Source: Cyanophora paradoxa (taxonomy: Eukaryota; Glaucocystophyceae; Cyanophorales; Cyanophoraceae). From it: DNA of 64,000 nt. The stretch covers positions 1 to 64,000 of the forward strand of contig QPMI01000008.1 in the NCBI GenBank assembly GCA_004431415.1, in the 5' to 3' direction. The notes under the pieces are model-generated. The model was given only the letters and a program-made list of their open reading frames with translations, did no database searches and was not told the DNA's origin. The translations under genes were made by a program, and so were the position numbers. How positions within the stretch are numbered: position 1 is the stretch's first letter; each line of letters starts with the position of its first letter. This document shows positions 53,227-62,389 of the stretch, piece by piece.

Positions 53227-56200
53227 ATGCCCCGAATCAGCAACAGACTCATAAGAGAGAAGAAATGGGAACTCATGGGATTACTAGGAACACTGTATGC
53301 AGCCCATGAAATCACAGAGGCTGAATATGACCGGGAAATCGGATTTATTTCAAGGGGCAGACCCACTTTAGCAAAATTAACCAGAAAAGCAAATAACCTC
53401 TATGACAAAGTTGAAACTCTTGATGAATTGGATCGCCTGAGGCAAATAGAACCAGAGGCAGAAGATGGTACAGCAATGAATGAATTATATCGCTGGCTCA
53501 CTTACAGAGCCAGAAGGGAAGTTGTTGTTGATGTGATTGAATATTTAGATAGAATTGCAACCTCTCTACCAAAACGTTTAAGAGACAGTCTAGATCAATT
53601 CAGGGCAATCAAAGTTCGCTTATCGTTTATCTGCAAGTTCGTAAAAGTCAGCAATCCACAGGTTTGGATATCGAAATACATTTACAGCGATTATTTTGTA
53701 TTAACCAAATCGAGAAATATTCGAACTGAGCTGAATAAAGCAGCCCAAATGTGTCAGGAGCAGATGAATGTTGTTGATAGCTATCGATTGGAGAGAATCG
53801 AAATGCTCAGAGTTGCTATTATGAGTTATGCCCCAACTGGTGGTTGCTATGTTAAAACACCTGATTCAATTGCAGCCAAGAGAGCCACAGTGAATATTCG
53901 AAATATTGATGATTCTTGCTTCGAAAATGCAGTTTTGGCATGGATCCATAGGAAAGATGTGAATTCCCACAAGAGAAGTGAGCTTACACAATATCGCAAA
54001 TGGAAATACTCACCAACTACATACAATCCTTTGGCACTCAATTTCGATAACATCCCATTCCCTGTTCCCTGTGATGCTGAAATCATTGATAAATTCGAAT
54101 CTCAAAATGCAGGCATCAGCATAAACATATTTGGAATGGATCGAGATGTTATATATCCCCTACATCAATCCAGCAACCCAGGCAGAAAGCAAAAGATTAA
54201 TCTGATGCTCATTCATGATGATGAAGGGAATGGTCACTATATTACAATCATGTCCCTTTCAAGACTTCTCAGAGTTGCCCTTGATAAAACCAAGGATCAA
54301 AAGTTACACTACTGTGACACATGCTTATCTCGATTCAGGTCTGAGGCTAAACTCACTGCTCATGTGGACTCAAACAGATGCATTGATTGGAGACTCTCAA
54401 AGGGAATCACTCCTAAGCCTGAGACCACCATAGAGTTTGGACTGAAAAACCTCAGGAAAACTGTGTGGCTTCCTGTTGTGGTATACTGCAAGATTGAACA
54501 TAGAAGCATCCCCATTGATGCATCAAAATCCAAGAGAGAAGTCTCAGCAGTCAACCTGAGAGTAGTCACTGGGGCAGATGTTCAGGAGTTTCGATTTGAG
54601 GGTCAGGATCCAATGGGAGGTCTCTTTGAATGCTTGGAGTCCAAAGCAAGAGAACTAATCGATTTTCTGTTTACCAATATTCCAATGAATGAACTCACAG
54701 ATGAGCAAAAGGCTGTTTACAGGGCTACCAAACACTGTTACCTTTGCAGTGAGAGGTTCACTAAGGAAAACTTCAAATGCAGGGATCATGATCACCACAC
54801 AGGTCATTACATTGCCCCTGCATGCAGAAACTGCAATCTCCATAGGAGAATCTCAAAGCAAACCAAAGTTGCAGTTGTTGTTGATCAAATGGATGACTGT
54901 GGGACATTCATTTTCAGAAAAATAGCAGGCATGGGTGATAAAAAGCGAATCGAAATCCTTTCGAAAAACTTTGATCAATATCTTTCATTGCAATGGGGTC
55001 TTTACAAGTTCATTGATGCAAGCAATTTCATGGATTTCGGAGCTGCTGATGTAAATGAATTAATGAACAAATTCCAGGCTTTTAGAAGGCTTTCACACTC
55101 AGTATATGGACTTGACCCAGTTCATTATGTATCTGCACCTGGGCTATCTTGGGATGCTATGTTAAGGACCACCAAGGCAAAAATAGAACTCATCAGTGAT
55201 GTAGAGCAATATGAATTTGTTGAGAGGGGAATCAGGGGTGGCTTTGCAACAATGCCTTGTAGGTATGCTGAGGCTGATGGTGAGAACTCCCATATTATGC
55301 TGTTTGATGCTAACAACTTGTATGGCTACTGCTTGAGTCAGCCTATTCCAGTTGGTGATTTTAGATGGGAGACCGAATTCAACCCACAAGATAACAGATC
55401 CAGTTTCCTGGAAGTTGATCTGGATTACCCAATTAGGCTGTTTCTAGATCACAGTGATTTCCCCCTAATTATAAACAAGAAAATAGTAGAATATGCAGAA
55501 TTATCACAATATCAAAAGAGCCTATTGGATCTCTCAGGAGAAGAGCTTGATAAGACCCCTAAGCTAACTGCAACCTTTGGTTCTGTGACAAACTATGTGA
55601 TTTCTGAGCCTCTTCTACAGTATATTCTGACCAAAGGTGTGAAACTAAAGAAGGTTCACAGGGTCCTATCATTTACTGTGGCTCCTGTAATGAAACCCTA
55701 CATTGAGCTGAACACTGATATGAGAAGGAAAGCAGTGAATAAATTCGAGGCTGATTTCTATAAACTCATGAATAACTCAATCTATGGGAAATGCATTGAA
55801 TCATGTAGAGGTAGATCTGTGGTTAAGATTGCCAACAGTGAGAAACTGTTTATGAAATATGCAGCCTCTCCTTTAGTGAAATCAACAAGTCCCATAAGTG
55901 AAAGGGCAGTTGCCTTTGAGTTTTACACAAAGCATGTGAAGCTAGATAAGCCTGTTGCAATTGGGGCTTATGTTTTGGATGCAGCCAAACTGCATAATTA
56001 CAAGTTCTTCTATGATACTGTGAGGTCCCAGTGGTCCAAAGCCAAGTTACTATTCCATGATACTGATTCCTTTTGTCTATACATCGAATCTAAGACCCTT
56101 GAAACAGATATAGAGAATATATCCTATGCATTAGACCTTGGAGGTGATTCAAGAATGACCCCAGGTAAATACAAAAATGAGATGCCAGGTTCTGCTATAT

Positions 56201-56472
56201 TGGAGTATGTAGGTCTGAGAGCCAAAGTTTACAGTTTCAGAACAGCTGAGATTGAGAGAAGTAAGCTATCTGGGACTTCCACTGAGGAACTCCAATTCAA
56301 TGATTTTAAGGAGTGTTTATTTGCAGGTATCAGCAAGACTGTGACTGCAAAGCAGAAGAGAAGGGCAGATCACACAATAATAGATACTGTGAGTAGAAGG
56401 GTTGCCCTAAACTGCTTTGATGCAAAGAGATACATCTTACCAGATGGTATTAATTCTGTTCCTTTTAATTAA
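53227..56472 (+). CDS. Protein-primed family B DNA polymerase with degenerate exonuclease
   Basis: 1,081 residues. The N-terminal half has the Polinton-type region (INIFGMDRDVIYPL, INLMLIHDDEGNGHY, a CDTCLSRFRSEAKLTAH zinc finger) and an endonuclease-VII-like zinc cluster (CYLCSERF, KCRDHDHHTG, CRNCN). Polymerase motif A is LFDANNLYGY, motif B is KLMNNSIYGK and motif C is FHDTDSFCLY, all intact. In relatives, exonuclease motif I reads Y-A-D-F-E. Here the aligned stretch is VVYCKIEH with Lys for Asp. The H-N-L-x-G-Y-D motif II after the zinc cluster is replaced by DDCGTFIFRKIAG. The segment before YGLDPVHYVSAPGLSWDAML is also shortened. So synthesis looks functional but proofreading does not (comparison from memory of the family). 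It is followed 3 bases later by the integrase. Confidence 0.9.
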   Translation: MPRISNRLIREKKWELMGLLGTLYAAHEITEAEYDREIGFISRGRPTLAKLTRKANNLYDKVETLDELDRLRQIEPEAEDGTAMNELYRWLTYRARREVVVDVIEYLDRIATSLPKRLRDSLDQFRAIKVRLSFICKFVKVSNPQVWISKYIYSDYFVLTKSRNIRTELNKAAQMCQEQMNVVDSYRLERIEMLRVAIMSYAPTGGCYVKTPDSIAAKRATVNIRNIDDSCFENAVLAWIHRKDVNSHKRSELTQYRKWKYSPTTYNPLALNFDNIPFPVPCDAEIIDKFESQNAGISINIFGMDRDVIYPLHQSSNPGRKQKINLMLIHDDEGNGHYITIMSLSRLLRVALDKTKDQKLHYCDTCLSRFRSEAKLTAHVDSNRCIDWRLSKGITPKPETTIEFGLKNLRKTVWLPVVVYCKIEHRSIPIDASKSKREVSAVNLRVVTGADVQEFRFEGQDPMGGLFECLESKARELIDFLFTNIPMNELTDEQKAVYRATKHCYLCSERFTKENFKCRDHDHHTGHYIAPACRNCNLHRRISKQTKVAVVVDQMDDCGTFIFRKIAGMGDKKRIEILSKNFDQYLSLQWGLYKFIDASNFMDFGAADVNELMNKFQAFRRLSHSVYGLDPVHYVSAPGLSWDAMLRTTKAKIELISDVEQYEFVERGIRGGFATMPCRYAEADGENSHIMLFDANNLYGYCLSQPIPVGDFRWETEFNPQDNRSSFLEVDLDYPIRLFLDHSDFPLIINKKIVEYAELSQYQKSLLDLSGEELDKTPKLTATFGSVTNYVISEPLLQYILTKGVKLKKVHRVLSFTVAPVMKPYIELNTDMRRKAVNKFEADFYKLMNNSIYGKCIESCRGRSVVKIANSEKLFMKYAASPLVKSTSPISERAVAFEFYTKHVKLDKPVAIGAYVLDAAKLHNYKFFYDTVRSQWSKAKLLFHDTDSFCLYIESKTLETDIENISYALDLGGDSRMTPGKYKNEMPGSAILEYVGLRAKVYSFRTAEIERSKLSGTSTEELQFNDFKECLFAGISKTVTAKQKRRADHTIIDTVSRRVALNCFDAKRYILPDGINSVPFN

Positions 56473-56475
56473 GAG

Positions 56476-57861
56476 ATGCCAGCAACTGGAAGAATAGTTA
56501 GGAGAACCACTGAGCAACTGCAAGGTAACCTACTGCCTATCACAGTTCCAAAGGAGGAAAAAGGGGAATCTCGAATTGTTAAAAAGTCTGAAATGAAAGA
56601 GCTTGTCCCAGTAGAGATCCCAGTTGCTATTGCAGTGAAAGAAACTAGCAAGATTGCCAAGAGATTCTATGATGTGAGAACTGGTTACAAAGGGCTTCAA
56701 GCTATGAGGGCTGAGTTACCAGATGAATCCTACAAGCAGTTGCAAGAGTTCTATAAAAAGCAAGAGGTAGTTCAGATCAATGCACCTGCTATATCTAGAA
56801 AGAGAGATCCCATGGTTCCAATAAGGCAACCCCTTGATACCTATGTGATTGATTTGCTCTTTTTCCCAGCTTATAAGAAACAAAACAATGGCTATGATAC
56901 ATTTATGACTGCAATGGAATCAACACTGAGAACTGGATATATCATACCTATAAGGGATAAATCAGCTCTCACTACATTAGCTGCATTTAAACAGCTTGAG
57001 ATGAGAGTAGCAAGACCCATAGTAAAGGTTCAATCAGATGCTGGGAGTGAATTCCAAAATCGAATATTCCAGGAGTATTTATCTAGTAAATACATAGAAC
57101 ACCAAGTGAGTGGAACTGCAGACCATAGGAGCCAAGGTCGAATTGAAGCCTTTAACAAGCAGATTAAAAGATTGATCACAAACTACTGCATAGCTAATAA
57201 CACAGCTAGATTCTTTGATGTGTTGGGTGATATTGAGTATAATTACAATAATACAGTTCATTCAGCTACTAAGATGAAGCCAGTTGAAACTACAGAGGAG
57301 CATTATAGGTATATAGTGGGATTAGAAGATGAAAGATTCAAGAAATCAATAGCTTATCTTGATACCATGCAGCCTGGCATGTTTGTTAGAGTGAAAGTGG
57401 AGAAGAATCCCTTTGCTAAACAGGGTAACAATTGGTCTAGGATGGTTTACACTGTTGATAGTAGAGAAGGCTTCAAGTTTAAGCTAAAGAGTCCCACTGG
57501 AGAGATCATAGATAACAGGTTTGCTTTCCATGAGCTGTTGCCTGTGAATGCAGTTGAGTATCTGGAAACCCCTACAGTAGATGCCTTAGAGCAAGCTAAA
57601 GAGGAAGCTAGGGTTGATGCTGCTATAAGAAGAGAGGGCATAGAAGCTGCTAATGAAGTCCCAGATAAGCCTTTGATAGAGGCTAGAAAGGAGAAGGCTG
57701 GCAAAGTTAACAGGGAACTCAAAAAGCTCACTATAGCAGGCACACAGAAACTTTCAGAAGTGAATAGCCAAAGATGGTATAATGACTTTCAGACTACTAA
57801 GGAGTCATATACAGCCCCTAAACCTCAGAGAACACTAAGAGAAAGGACCAAAACTAGCTAG
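56476..57861 (+). CDS. rve-family (retroviral-type) integrase
   Basis: 461 residues. The DDE core is present: D in YVIDLLFFPA (residue about 130), D in KVQSDAGSEF (about 195) and E in QGRIEAFNKQIK (about 229). A typical NNTVHSATKMKPVE segment follows, then a C-terminal domain that binds DNA ends (FVRVKVEKNPFAKQGNNWSR). N-terminal zinc HHCC is not obvious. The 6-bp duplication flanking the element is the expected product of such an enzyme. Its start lies 3 bases after the polymerase stop, so the two are probably expressed together. Confidence 0.92.
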   Translation: MPATGRIVRRTTEQLQGNLLPITVPKEEKGESRIVKKSEMKELVPVEIPVAIAVKETSKIAKRFYDVRTGYKGLQAMRAELPDESYKQLQEFYKKQEVVQINAPAISRKRDPMVPIRQPLDTYVIDLLFFPAYKKQNNGYDTFMTAMESTLRTGYIIPIRDKSALTTLAAFKQLEMRVARPIVKVQSDAGSEFQNRIFQEYLSSKYIEHQVSGTADHRSQGRIEAFNKQIKRLITNYCIANNTARFFDVLGDIEYNYNNTVHSATKMKPVETTEEHYRYIVGLEDERFKKSIAYLDTMQPGMFVRVKVEKNPFAKQGNNWSRMVYTVDSREGFKFKLKSPTGEIIDNRFAFHELLPVNAVEYLETPTVDALEQAKEEARVDAAIRREGIEAANEVPDKPLIEARKEKAGKVNRELKKLTIAGTQKLSEVNSQRWYNDFQTTKESYTAPKPQRTLRERTKTS

Positions 57862-58761
57862 TTTGCTAGGCAAAAACTCGTTTTTTCCAAATATATGTAT
57901 GACAGATATACATATATGCATATGATATACACATAGTCTTGAAGATCTTATCACGCGCTTCACAGCGCTATGCAGAACGTTGCGTTTTGATGATCTGGTG
58001 ATGAGATATAACAGTTTGAAGATGCGAAAGTCACTTGCCATAGTGGACTTGGTGAAACACTAGCCCAGGAGTCGACTTGGAAGTAAGTCGCTTTTGGCTC
58101 AGCGGTTAAGGCGCTTGGATTTCCGAGTCGCAATTCAAATCCGCTCGGGAACCTTTACTTCGTTCGCCGTGAAACTTGAATTCTAGATTAATGCTGTACC
58201 CGTCTGGAAAATCATTATTCACGTTTGCTACGATATCTCAGCACCAACTTATCAAATCGATGCGCTTTAAACGTCATAAAATCGAGCATTTCAAGGCGGT
58301 CTGAGCGCTTATCAGCCATATCGACATTTCGATAACCCTGACTCGAAATCGCGGTGAAAGCGATTTTGAATTTTATTTTAAATTCGAATTAAATCCATAA
58401 AACGTGAGTTTTTAATATAGATCACCAGGAAGTTATCAAATCGATGCACTGACGATCGAATATTATCAAATATATCATACATAACAATAACTTGCAATCA
58501 CATATACGAATCTCGATGTGTATACATCGCTATTACGATTAAAGCGAGTTTTGAAATTCAAAATAATTCGATTAAATTCGATTATAACTCAAAAATCGCG
58601 AGTTTTAACCATATACTTATCAATTCGATCAACGTATGATATCTTATATTCCGCTATATTGTATTGCTTCGATAAACGTGATCACATATATGAAAACATC
58701 AATCTAACATTGCATTTAGTAAGCATCTCCCCAAGATTCCCCCTATTATATAATATTTATA
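57862..58761. other. AT-rich non-coding stretch before the right TIR
   Basis: No convincing gene. It contains the tRNA-like sequence at 58,088-58,155 and many TCGATT/AATCG words. The only frame (58,518-58,799) gives Ile/Leu/Tyr-rich low-complexity protein and is probably not coding. Confidence 0.6.
58088..58155 (+). ncRNA. tRNA-like sequence with pol III A and B boxes
   Basis: TGGCTCAGCGG at 58,095-58,105 matches the A-box consensus. AATTCAAATCC at 58,132-58,142 matches the B box except its first two bases. Spacing is that of a tRNA gene. The acceptor, D and T stems do not pair well, so it looks like a degenerate tRNA or an RNA-pol-III promoter derived from one. No anticodon is assigned. Confidence 0.4.
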
Positions 58762-58970
58762 TTAAAGTGGACTCAAGGTTGACTCATATTAATCGATAGT
58801 ATATGGATTTTGTTACGAATTCAATGCAAGGGTTGACTAAGTGGGTTGAGTTGACTCAAATTTCACAGGAAATAACAATGAATCAGAGTATAAAATGCAT
58901 TTTTTGAATCAACTACACCAACTAACACTGAGATTTTCACAATATAAGAGGTCCTTACTGAATATGGTAT

Positions 58971-59061
58971 GTGTCACAGGTGTCACAGGTTTATCCCAAA
59001 GTTTCTCCTATAAAGAGTGAATTTTCAAAAGTTTGGGATGGACCTGTGACACCTGTGACAC
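58971..59061. promoter_or_regulatory. GTGTCACAGG hairpin unit, right TIR copy 2
   Basis: Inverted-repeat counterpart of 32,849-32,939. Confidence 0.7.
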
Positions 59062-59155
59062 TCGATTAAATCATTTATTCATTTAATTAGAAATACATAG
59101 ATAAGATTATTACTGAGTTTTTCATTATAAAAGAGATCCTTACTAAATATGGTAT

Positions 59156-59246
59156 GTGTCACAGGTGTCACAGGTTTATCCCAAAGTTTCTCCTATAAAG
59201 AATGAATTTTCAAAAGTTTGGGATGGACCTGTGACACCTGTGACAC
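59156..59246. promoter_or_regulatory. GTGTCACAGG hairpin unit, right TIR copy 1
   Basis: Inverted-repeat counterpart of 32,664-32,754. Confidence 0.7.
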
Positions 59247-59499
59247 CCAATTATTTCAAAAATCCTAAGGGTCCCCCCTTAGACTCAATAAAACAATGAT
59301 AAAATCATATAAGTTTCATGTATAATTACGATTGGATTCAATAAGAGATCTATTTGTTTTATTAAACAAATGAATCATTTATGGATCTTAATCGAGTTAA
59401 GCGATATATTTCCGATTAAATGAATTAAATTTAATTAAATTTAATCGAGAAAGTACATGAATATAATATCGATTAAATCAATTAACAAAAAGACCAATC

Positions 59500-59783
59500 A
59501 CACATAGTAAAATGCGGAGTTTTAACCAGAGGCAAGATCTAATTGAGATTCAGTTATATTATTCGGAAATATATACAGATTATCGATTAACTCAGTAAGA
59601 CTAATCGGAAAATAAGAGAAATTTACGATAAAATATCGAAAAGAATACAAAATAATCGAAATAAATGAATATTCGATAAGATATACACAGATTATCGATT
59701 GATTGAAATAGAATATACGAGATATATCAACAAAATCAATTAAGATTAAGCCGAGGGTTAAAACTCCGCATTTTACTATGTGT
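59500..59783 (-). repeat. 284-bp fold-back unit at the right tip
   Basis: Mirror of 32,127-32,410: perfect 28-base inverted repeats at 59,500-59,527 and 59,756-59,783. Confidence 0.9.
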
Positions 59784-59789
59784 AAGGGG
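59784..59789. repeat. Target-site duplication, right (AAGGGG)
   Basis: Second copy of the 6-bp target sequence at 32,121-32,126. Confidence 0.95.
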
Positions 59790-59910
59790 CCGGCGGTGCC
59801 TCAGGGCGGCCTGATGGCCGGCGGCTCGCAGTACGACGCCTTCAAGCCGATGGCGAAGACGAAGAACACGAAGACAATGCCGAGCTTCACGAACGTTCAG
59901 TTCCTGTCCA
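59784..59910 (+). CDS. Kinase gene, segment downstream of the insertion
   Basis: Starting at AAG GGG, the frame continues in the same phase as the left part and encodes PAVPQGGLMAGGSQYDAFKP, then TMPSFTNVQFLSK, to a GT donor (GTGAGC at 59,911). No acceptor or further exon is recognised between 59,911 and the FKBP gene, so the remaining 3' exons are either short and unseen or absent. Confidence 0.7.
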
Positions 59911-60263
59911 AAGGTGAGCGGACGGGCGGGCGAACGGGCGAACGAACGTTCCCCCCCGGCGAGCGATCGCTGAATAACGAATTTAATTCCAAATGCAAGT
60001 GCGTGGAGGATCCCGGTGCACGTGCGCCGCGGCCGAGGTCGCGCGTTCGTATCGAGTTCAAAGCGAACGCTGAGCAACTATGACCCGGCGAGATCTAGCT
60101 ATAGCTAGATCTAGATCTCTAGAGGACCGTCGACGTCGCTGCTGTACTGCACTGCGGCAGCTGTGAGCCTGCATGCGCACTGAGAATCGTGTATCCCGAC
60201 TCGGAGACTCAAACGTGCTTGGCCAGCGCCCGCGCCACGCAAGCACCACATCCCCAAAACGGA
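59911..60263. other. Intergenic between kinase segment and FKBP
   Basis: Contains a small AGATCTAGCTATAGCTAGATCT palindrome-like patch (about 60,091-60,116). No gene is seen. Confidence 0.4.
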
Positions 60264-61437
60264 ATGATTCCAGCAGCAGCGTTCGTCCCGCCGCCGCTGC
60301 CCGCCCAGCTCGGCGCGCGGTGGAAGTCGACGACGCGGGCGCTCGGCAACCGTAGCGAAAGCGCCAACCAGCTCAAGATCGGCGTTAATGGGCCTCAGAA
60401 AAGGCCGGAACAGCAGCGGCGCTGGCGGGCGCTTCCTGCGGCGGGCGTTCAGGTCGTGGCCTCCGCCGCGGGCGGCCATTCCCCGCGATCGGAGGCGGCA
60501 GCTACGCCGGATTTCGCTCCCGTCGGGCGCCGCGCGGCGCTCCTGTCCGCCGCCGCCGCCGCCGCCCTGCAGCTCGCCGCGCCGTTCGCCCCTGCGCGCG
60601 CGGCGGCCGCCCCACTCGAGGAGGACTACACGGCGACGCCCTCGGGACTGCGGTTCGTGAGCTTCGCGGAGGGCAACGGCGAGGCGCCGGCGGAGGGCCA
60701 GGTCGTGGAGATCAAGTACGCCGCCTACTTCCTCAACTACGAGGTGCGCGGGGCGGCTTTCGGGACCGAGAAAGCTAAGCCGTGGCGATCGGATGTAGCT
60801 AGTGCACTGCGCTGGCGCCTAGCTAGACGTAGCGCGCGCGGTTCGAGCTGAAACGCGCCCCGACCGTGCAGGGCAAGTTCATCGACAAGGTCGCGGGGTA
60901 CGCCGGTCCCGCCCGCTTTCCTGTACCCCCTTCCTGACGCGGTCCGCACCCCCAGCGACCAGGAGCCCTTCTCGTTCCGGGTAGGCTCGGGTGACGTCAT
61001 CCCGGGGCTGGACGAGGCCGTCCGGGGTATGCGACCCGGAGGTGCGGCGCACCCCCATCCCTTTCCGAACCTCTCCCCTCCGGTTTTTGAGGCTGGTGTA
61101 CCCCGGCAGCTATCCGGCGGCTGGTGATCCCCGCGGAGCTGGGGTACAAGTCGCCGGAGGACGGGCCCAAGCCGCGCAGTGTGCGTGCCCGTACCCCCTT
61201 TCGCCCACTCCACCCTTTCGCCTTGGCAGCCTAGAACTAGAGCCCGGGCCCCATGGCCGCGCCGCCCCTCTCCATCTCCCCGCCCCATCTCGTAGCCGCC
61301 GCTCCCCTCCACCTTCCAACGCCCATACCCCTCTGCAGTTCGGGGGCCGGCGGCTGGTGGACTACGTGCTGCGGAACCCGCGCGTGGACGCCTCCGTCCT
61401 CATGGACGTCGAGCTCGTCCGCGTCCGCAGGGGCTGA
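60264..61437 (+). CDS. Thylakoid-lumen FKBP-type peptidyl-prolyl isomerase
   Basis: Five exons by splice sites and frame: 60,264-60,743, 60,833-60,897, 60,956-61,026, 61,110-61,180 and 61,339-61,437, about 261 residues. The N-terminal about 100 residues are a bipartite plastid signal. It ends with twin-arginine GRRAALLS, a hydrophobic Ala/Leu stretch and an Ala-x-Ala cleavage site before PLEEDYTATPSGLRFVSFAE. The FKBP core has GQVVEIKYAAYFLNY, FSFRVGSGDVIPGLDEAV, RRLVIPAELGYKSP and the terminal RRLVDYVLRNPRVDASVLMD with VELVRVRRG. The last part resembles lumenal plant FKBPs (FKBP16/20-2 group). The canonical DSS after the first strand is replaced by a charged RARFELKRAP segment, so isomerase activity is uncertain. 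Its last 63 coding bases are duplicated at 61,604-61,666. Confidence 0.85.
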
Positions 61438-61458
61438 TCATGATGCGCCCGCCGGCGC

Positions 61459-61560
61459 CTGTATACGAGTTTTCCTTGACATAATTCACTCGCCTGTATA
61501 CGAGTTTTCCTTGACATAATTCACTCGCCTGTATACGAGTTTTCCTTGACATAATTCATT
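61459..61560 (+). repeat. 35-bp tandem repeat, three copies
   Basis: CCTGTATACGAGTTTTCCTT units start at 61,459, 61,494 and 61,529 and are identical over 30 or more bases. They are located between the true FKBP terminal exon and its copy. Confidence 0.95.
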
Positions 61561-61603
61561 TTCCTTGACGACATAATTATAAGCCACTCGTTCTTAGATC
61601 TAG

Positions 61604-61666
61604 AACCCGCGCGTGGACGCCTCCGTCCTCATGGACGTCGAGCTCGTCCGCGTCCGCAGGGGCTGA
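61604..61666 (+). pseudogene. Duplicate of the FKBP terminal exon end
   Basis: 63 bases identical to 61,375-61,437, including the stop codon, with GCGCCCGCCGG following both. It has no upstream exon of its own. Confidence 0.95.
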
Positions 61667-62035
61667 CGCGCCCGCCGGCCGCGCCCGGGCCCGGAGGGCT
61701 GGCTGGGCGACGGGGCTGAGGCGCCCGCCGCGTTTGACGGGCCGGGCCCCAGGCCCCAAGTCTAGTAGCCGGATCAATATTTTAATGGGATCCCGTCCGG
61801 GCGCATCTCGGAACGTCGAGCTCCTCAGCGTCCCACAGCCGCGATCCGCCGATCATGATCATCCGCGCCCCGAGCCCCGCCGGAGCATTGAAATACGCGC
61901 CCCAAGTCCAAAGCCTCGGCCCCGCGATCACTGTTGTGCGCAACAAAAACAACTGGGGCTGAATTGAAAAGTACTCTGAATACAAAGTATAAACAAACAA
62001 TTGCAAGTACATATCAAGAAATGCAAATACAATTT
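61667..62035. other. Intergenic between convergent genes
   Basis: No gene seen. Contains CGATCATGATCATCCG (about 61,851-61,866). Confidence 0.4.
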
Positions 62036-62125
62036 ACTGGGCGCTGCGGATTAGAAAGATCAGACGTATTACTGGACGCTGCAGATTAGAAAGAGTAGAC
62101 GCGTCACTGGACGCTGCAGGACTTC
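62036..62125. repeat. About 36-bp tandem repeat derived from a gene end
   Basis: ACTGGxCGCTGCxGATTAGAAA units repeat about two and a half times. The core ACTGGACGCTGCAG is also the last-codon region of the SAM-TIR gene (62,391-62,405). Confidence 0.75.
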
Positions 62126-62262
62126 TCCTCATCGGCGGTTGGCGGCGGGAGAGGCGCCGGCAGCGACGCGAACGGCTGTCTCATCGAGCGGCAGCGGTAG
62201 CGGCTGTCTCAATCCGTTCGCGGCAGCTCGATGAGACAGCCGTTCGCGTCGTTGCTGGCGCC
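62101..62262. pseudogene. Copies of the SAM-TIR terminal exon, one inverted
   Basis: On minus, 62,105-62,189 is a diverged copy of the last exon (62,390-62,485), including the SCSVQ-stop end. A further piece lies inverted at 62,227-62,262, giving a 36-base near-perfect inverted repeat with 62,153-62,189. Confidence 0.8.
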
Positions 62263-62389
62263 AACGTTAACGGCAGTCTGGATTGGAGCGGCAGCAGCCC
62301 CCCGCTTTGACGGGGCTCCGGTCTGGAGCGGGAGCCCCCCGCGGCCGCCTCGAGAGAAAGAGAGGAAGATAGGAGAAAGACCAGAGGCG

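Larger units (their letters stand above)
32127..59783. mobile_element. Integrated Polinton-like virus (27,657 bp)
   Basis: The boundaries are exact: both ends read ACACATAGTAAAATGCGG inward, form about 1.02-kb terminal inverted repeats and are flanked by AAGGGG. Composition switches abruptly from very GC-rich host to AT-rich. Gene content is protein-primed PolB, rve integrase, primase-SF3 helicase, FtsK/A32-type ATPase, capsid genes and a fibre, which defines a self-synthesising Polinton or Polinton-like virus. No adenovirus-type maturation protease is recognised. Most genes are open and intact-looking. Exceptions are a frame junction at the fibre N-terminus and two divergent ORFs without ATG near 44.1 kb, so the element may be recent and potentially active. 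Confidence 0.97.
58762..59783 (-). repeat. Right terminal inverted repeat
   Basis: Partner of 32,127-33,150. It contains two GTGTCACAGG hairpin units and the 284-bp terminal fold-back unit in mirror order. Confidence 0.95.

Noticed and set aside
58518-58799. 93-residue ORF reaching into the right TIR
   Set aside because: AT-rich, Ile/Tyr low-complexity product whose end lies in the TIR; the left TIR shows no equivalent gene.
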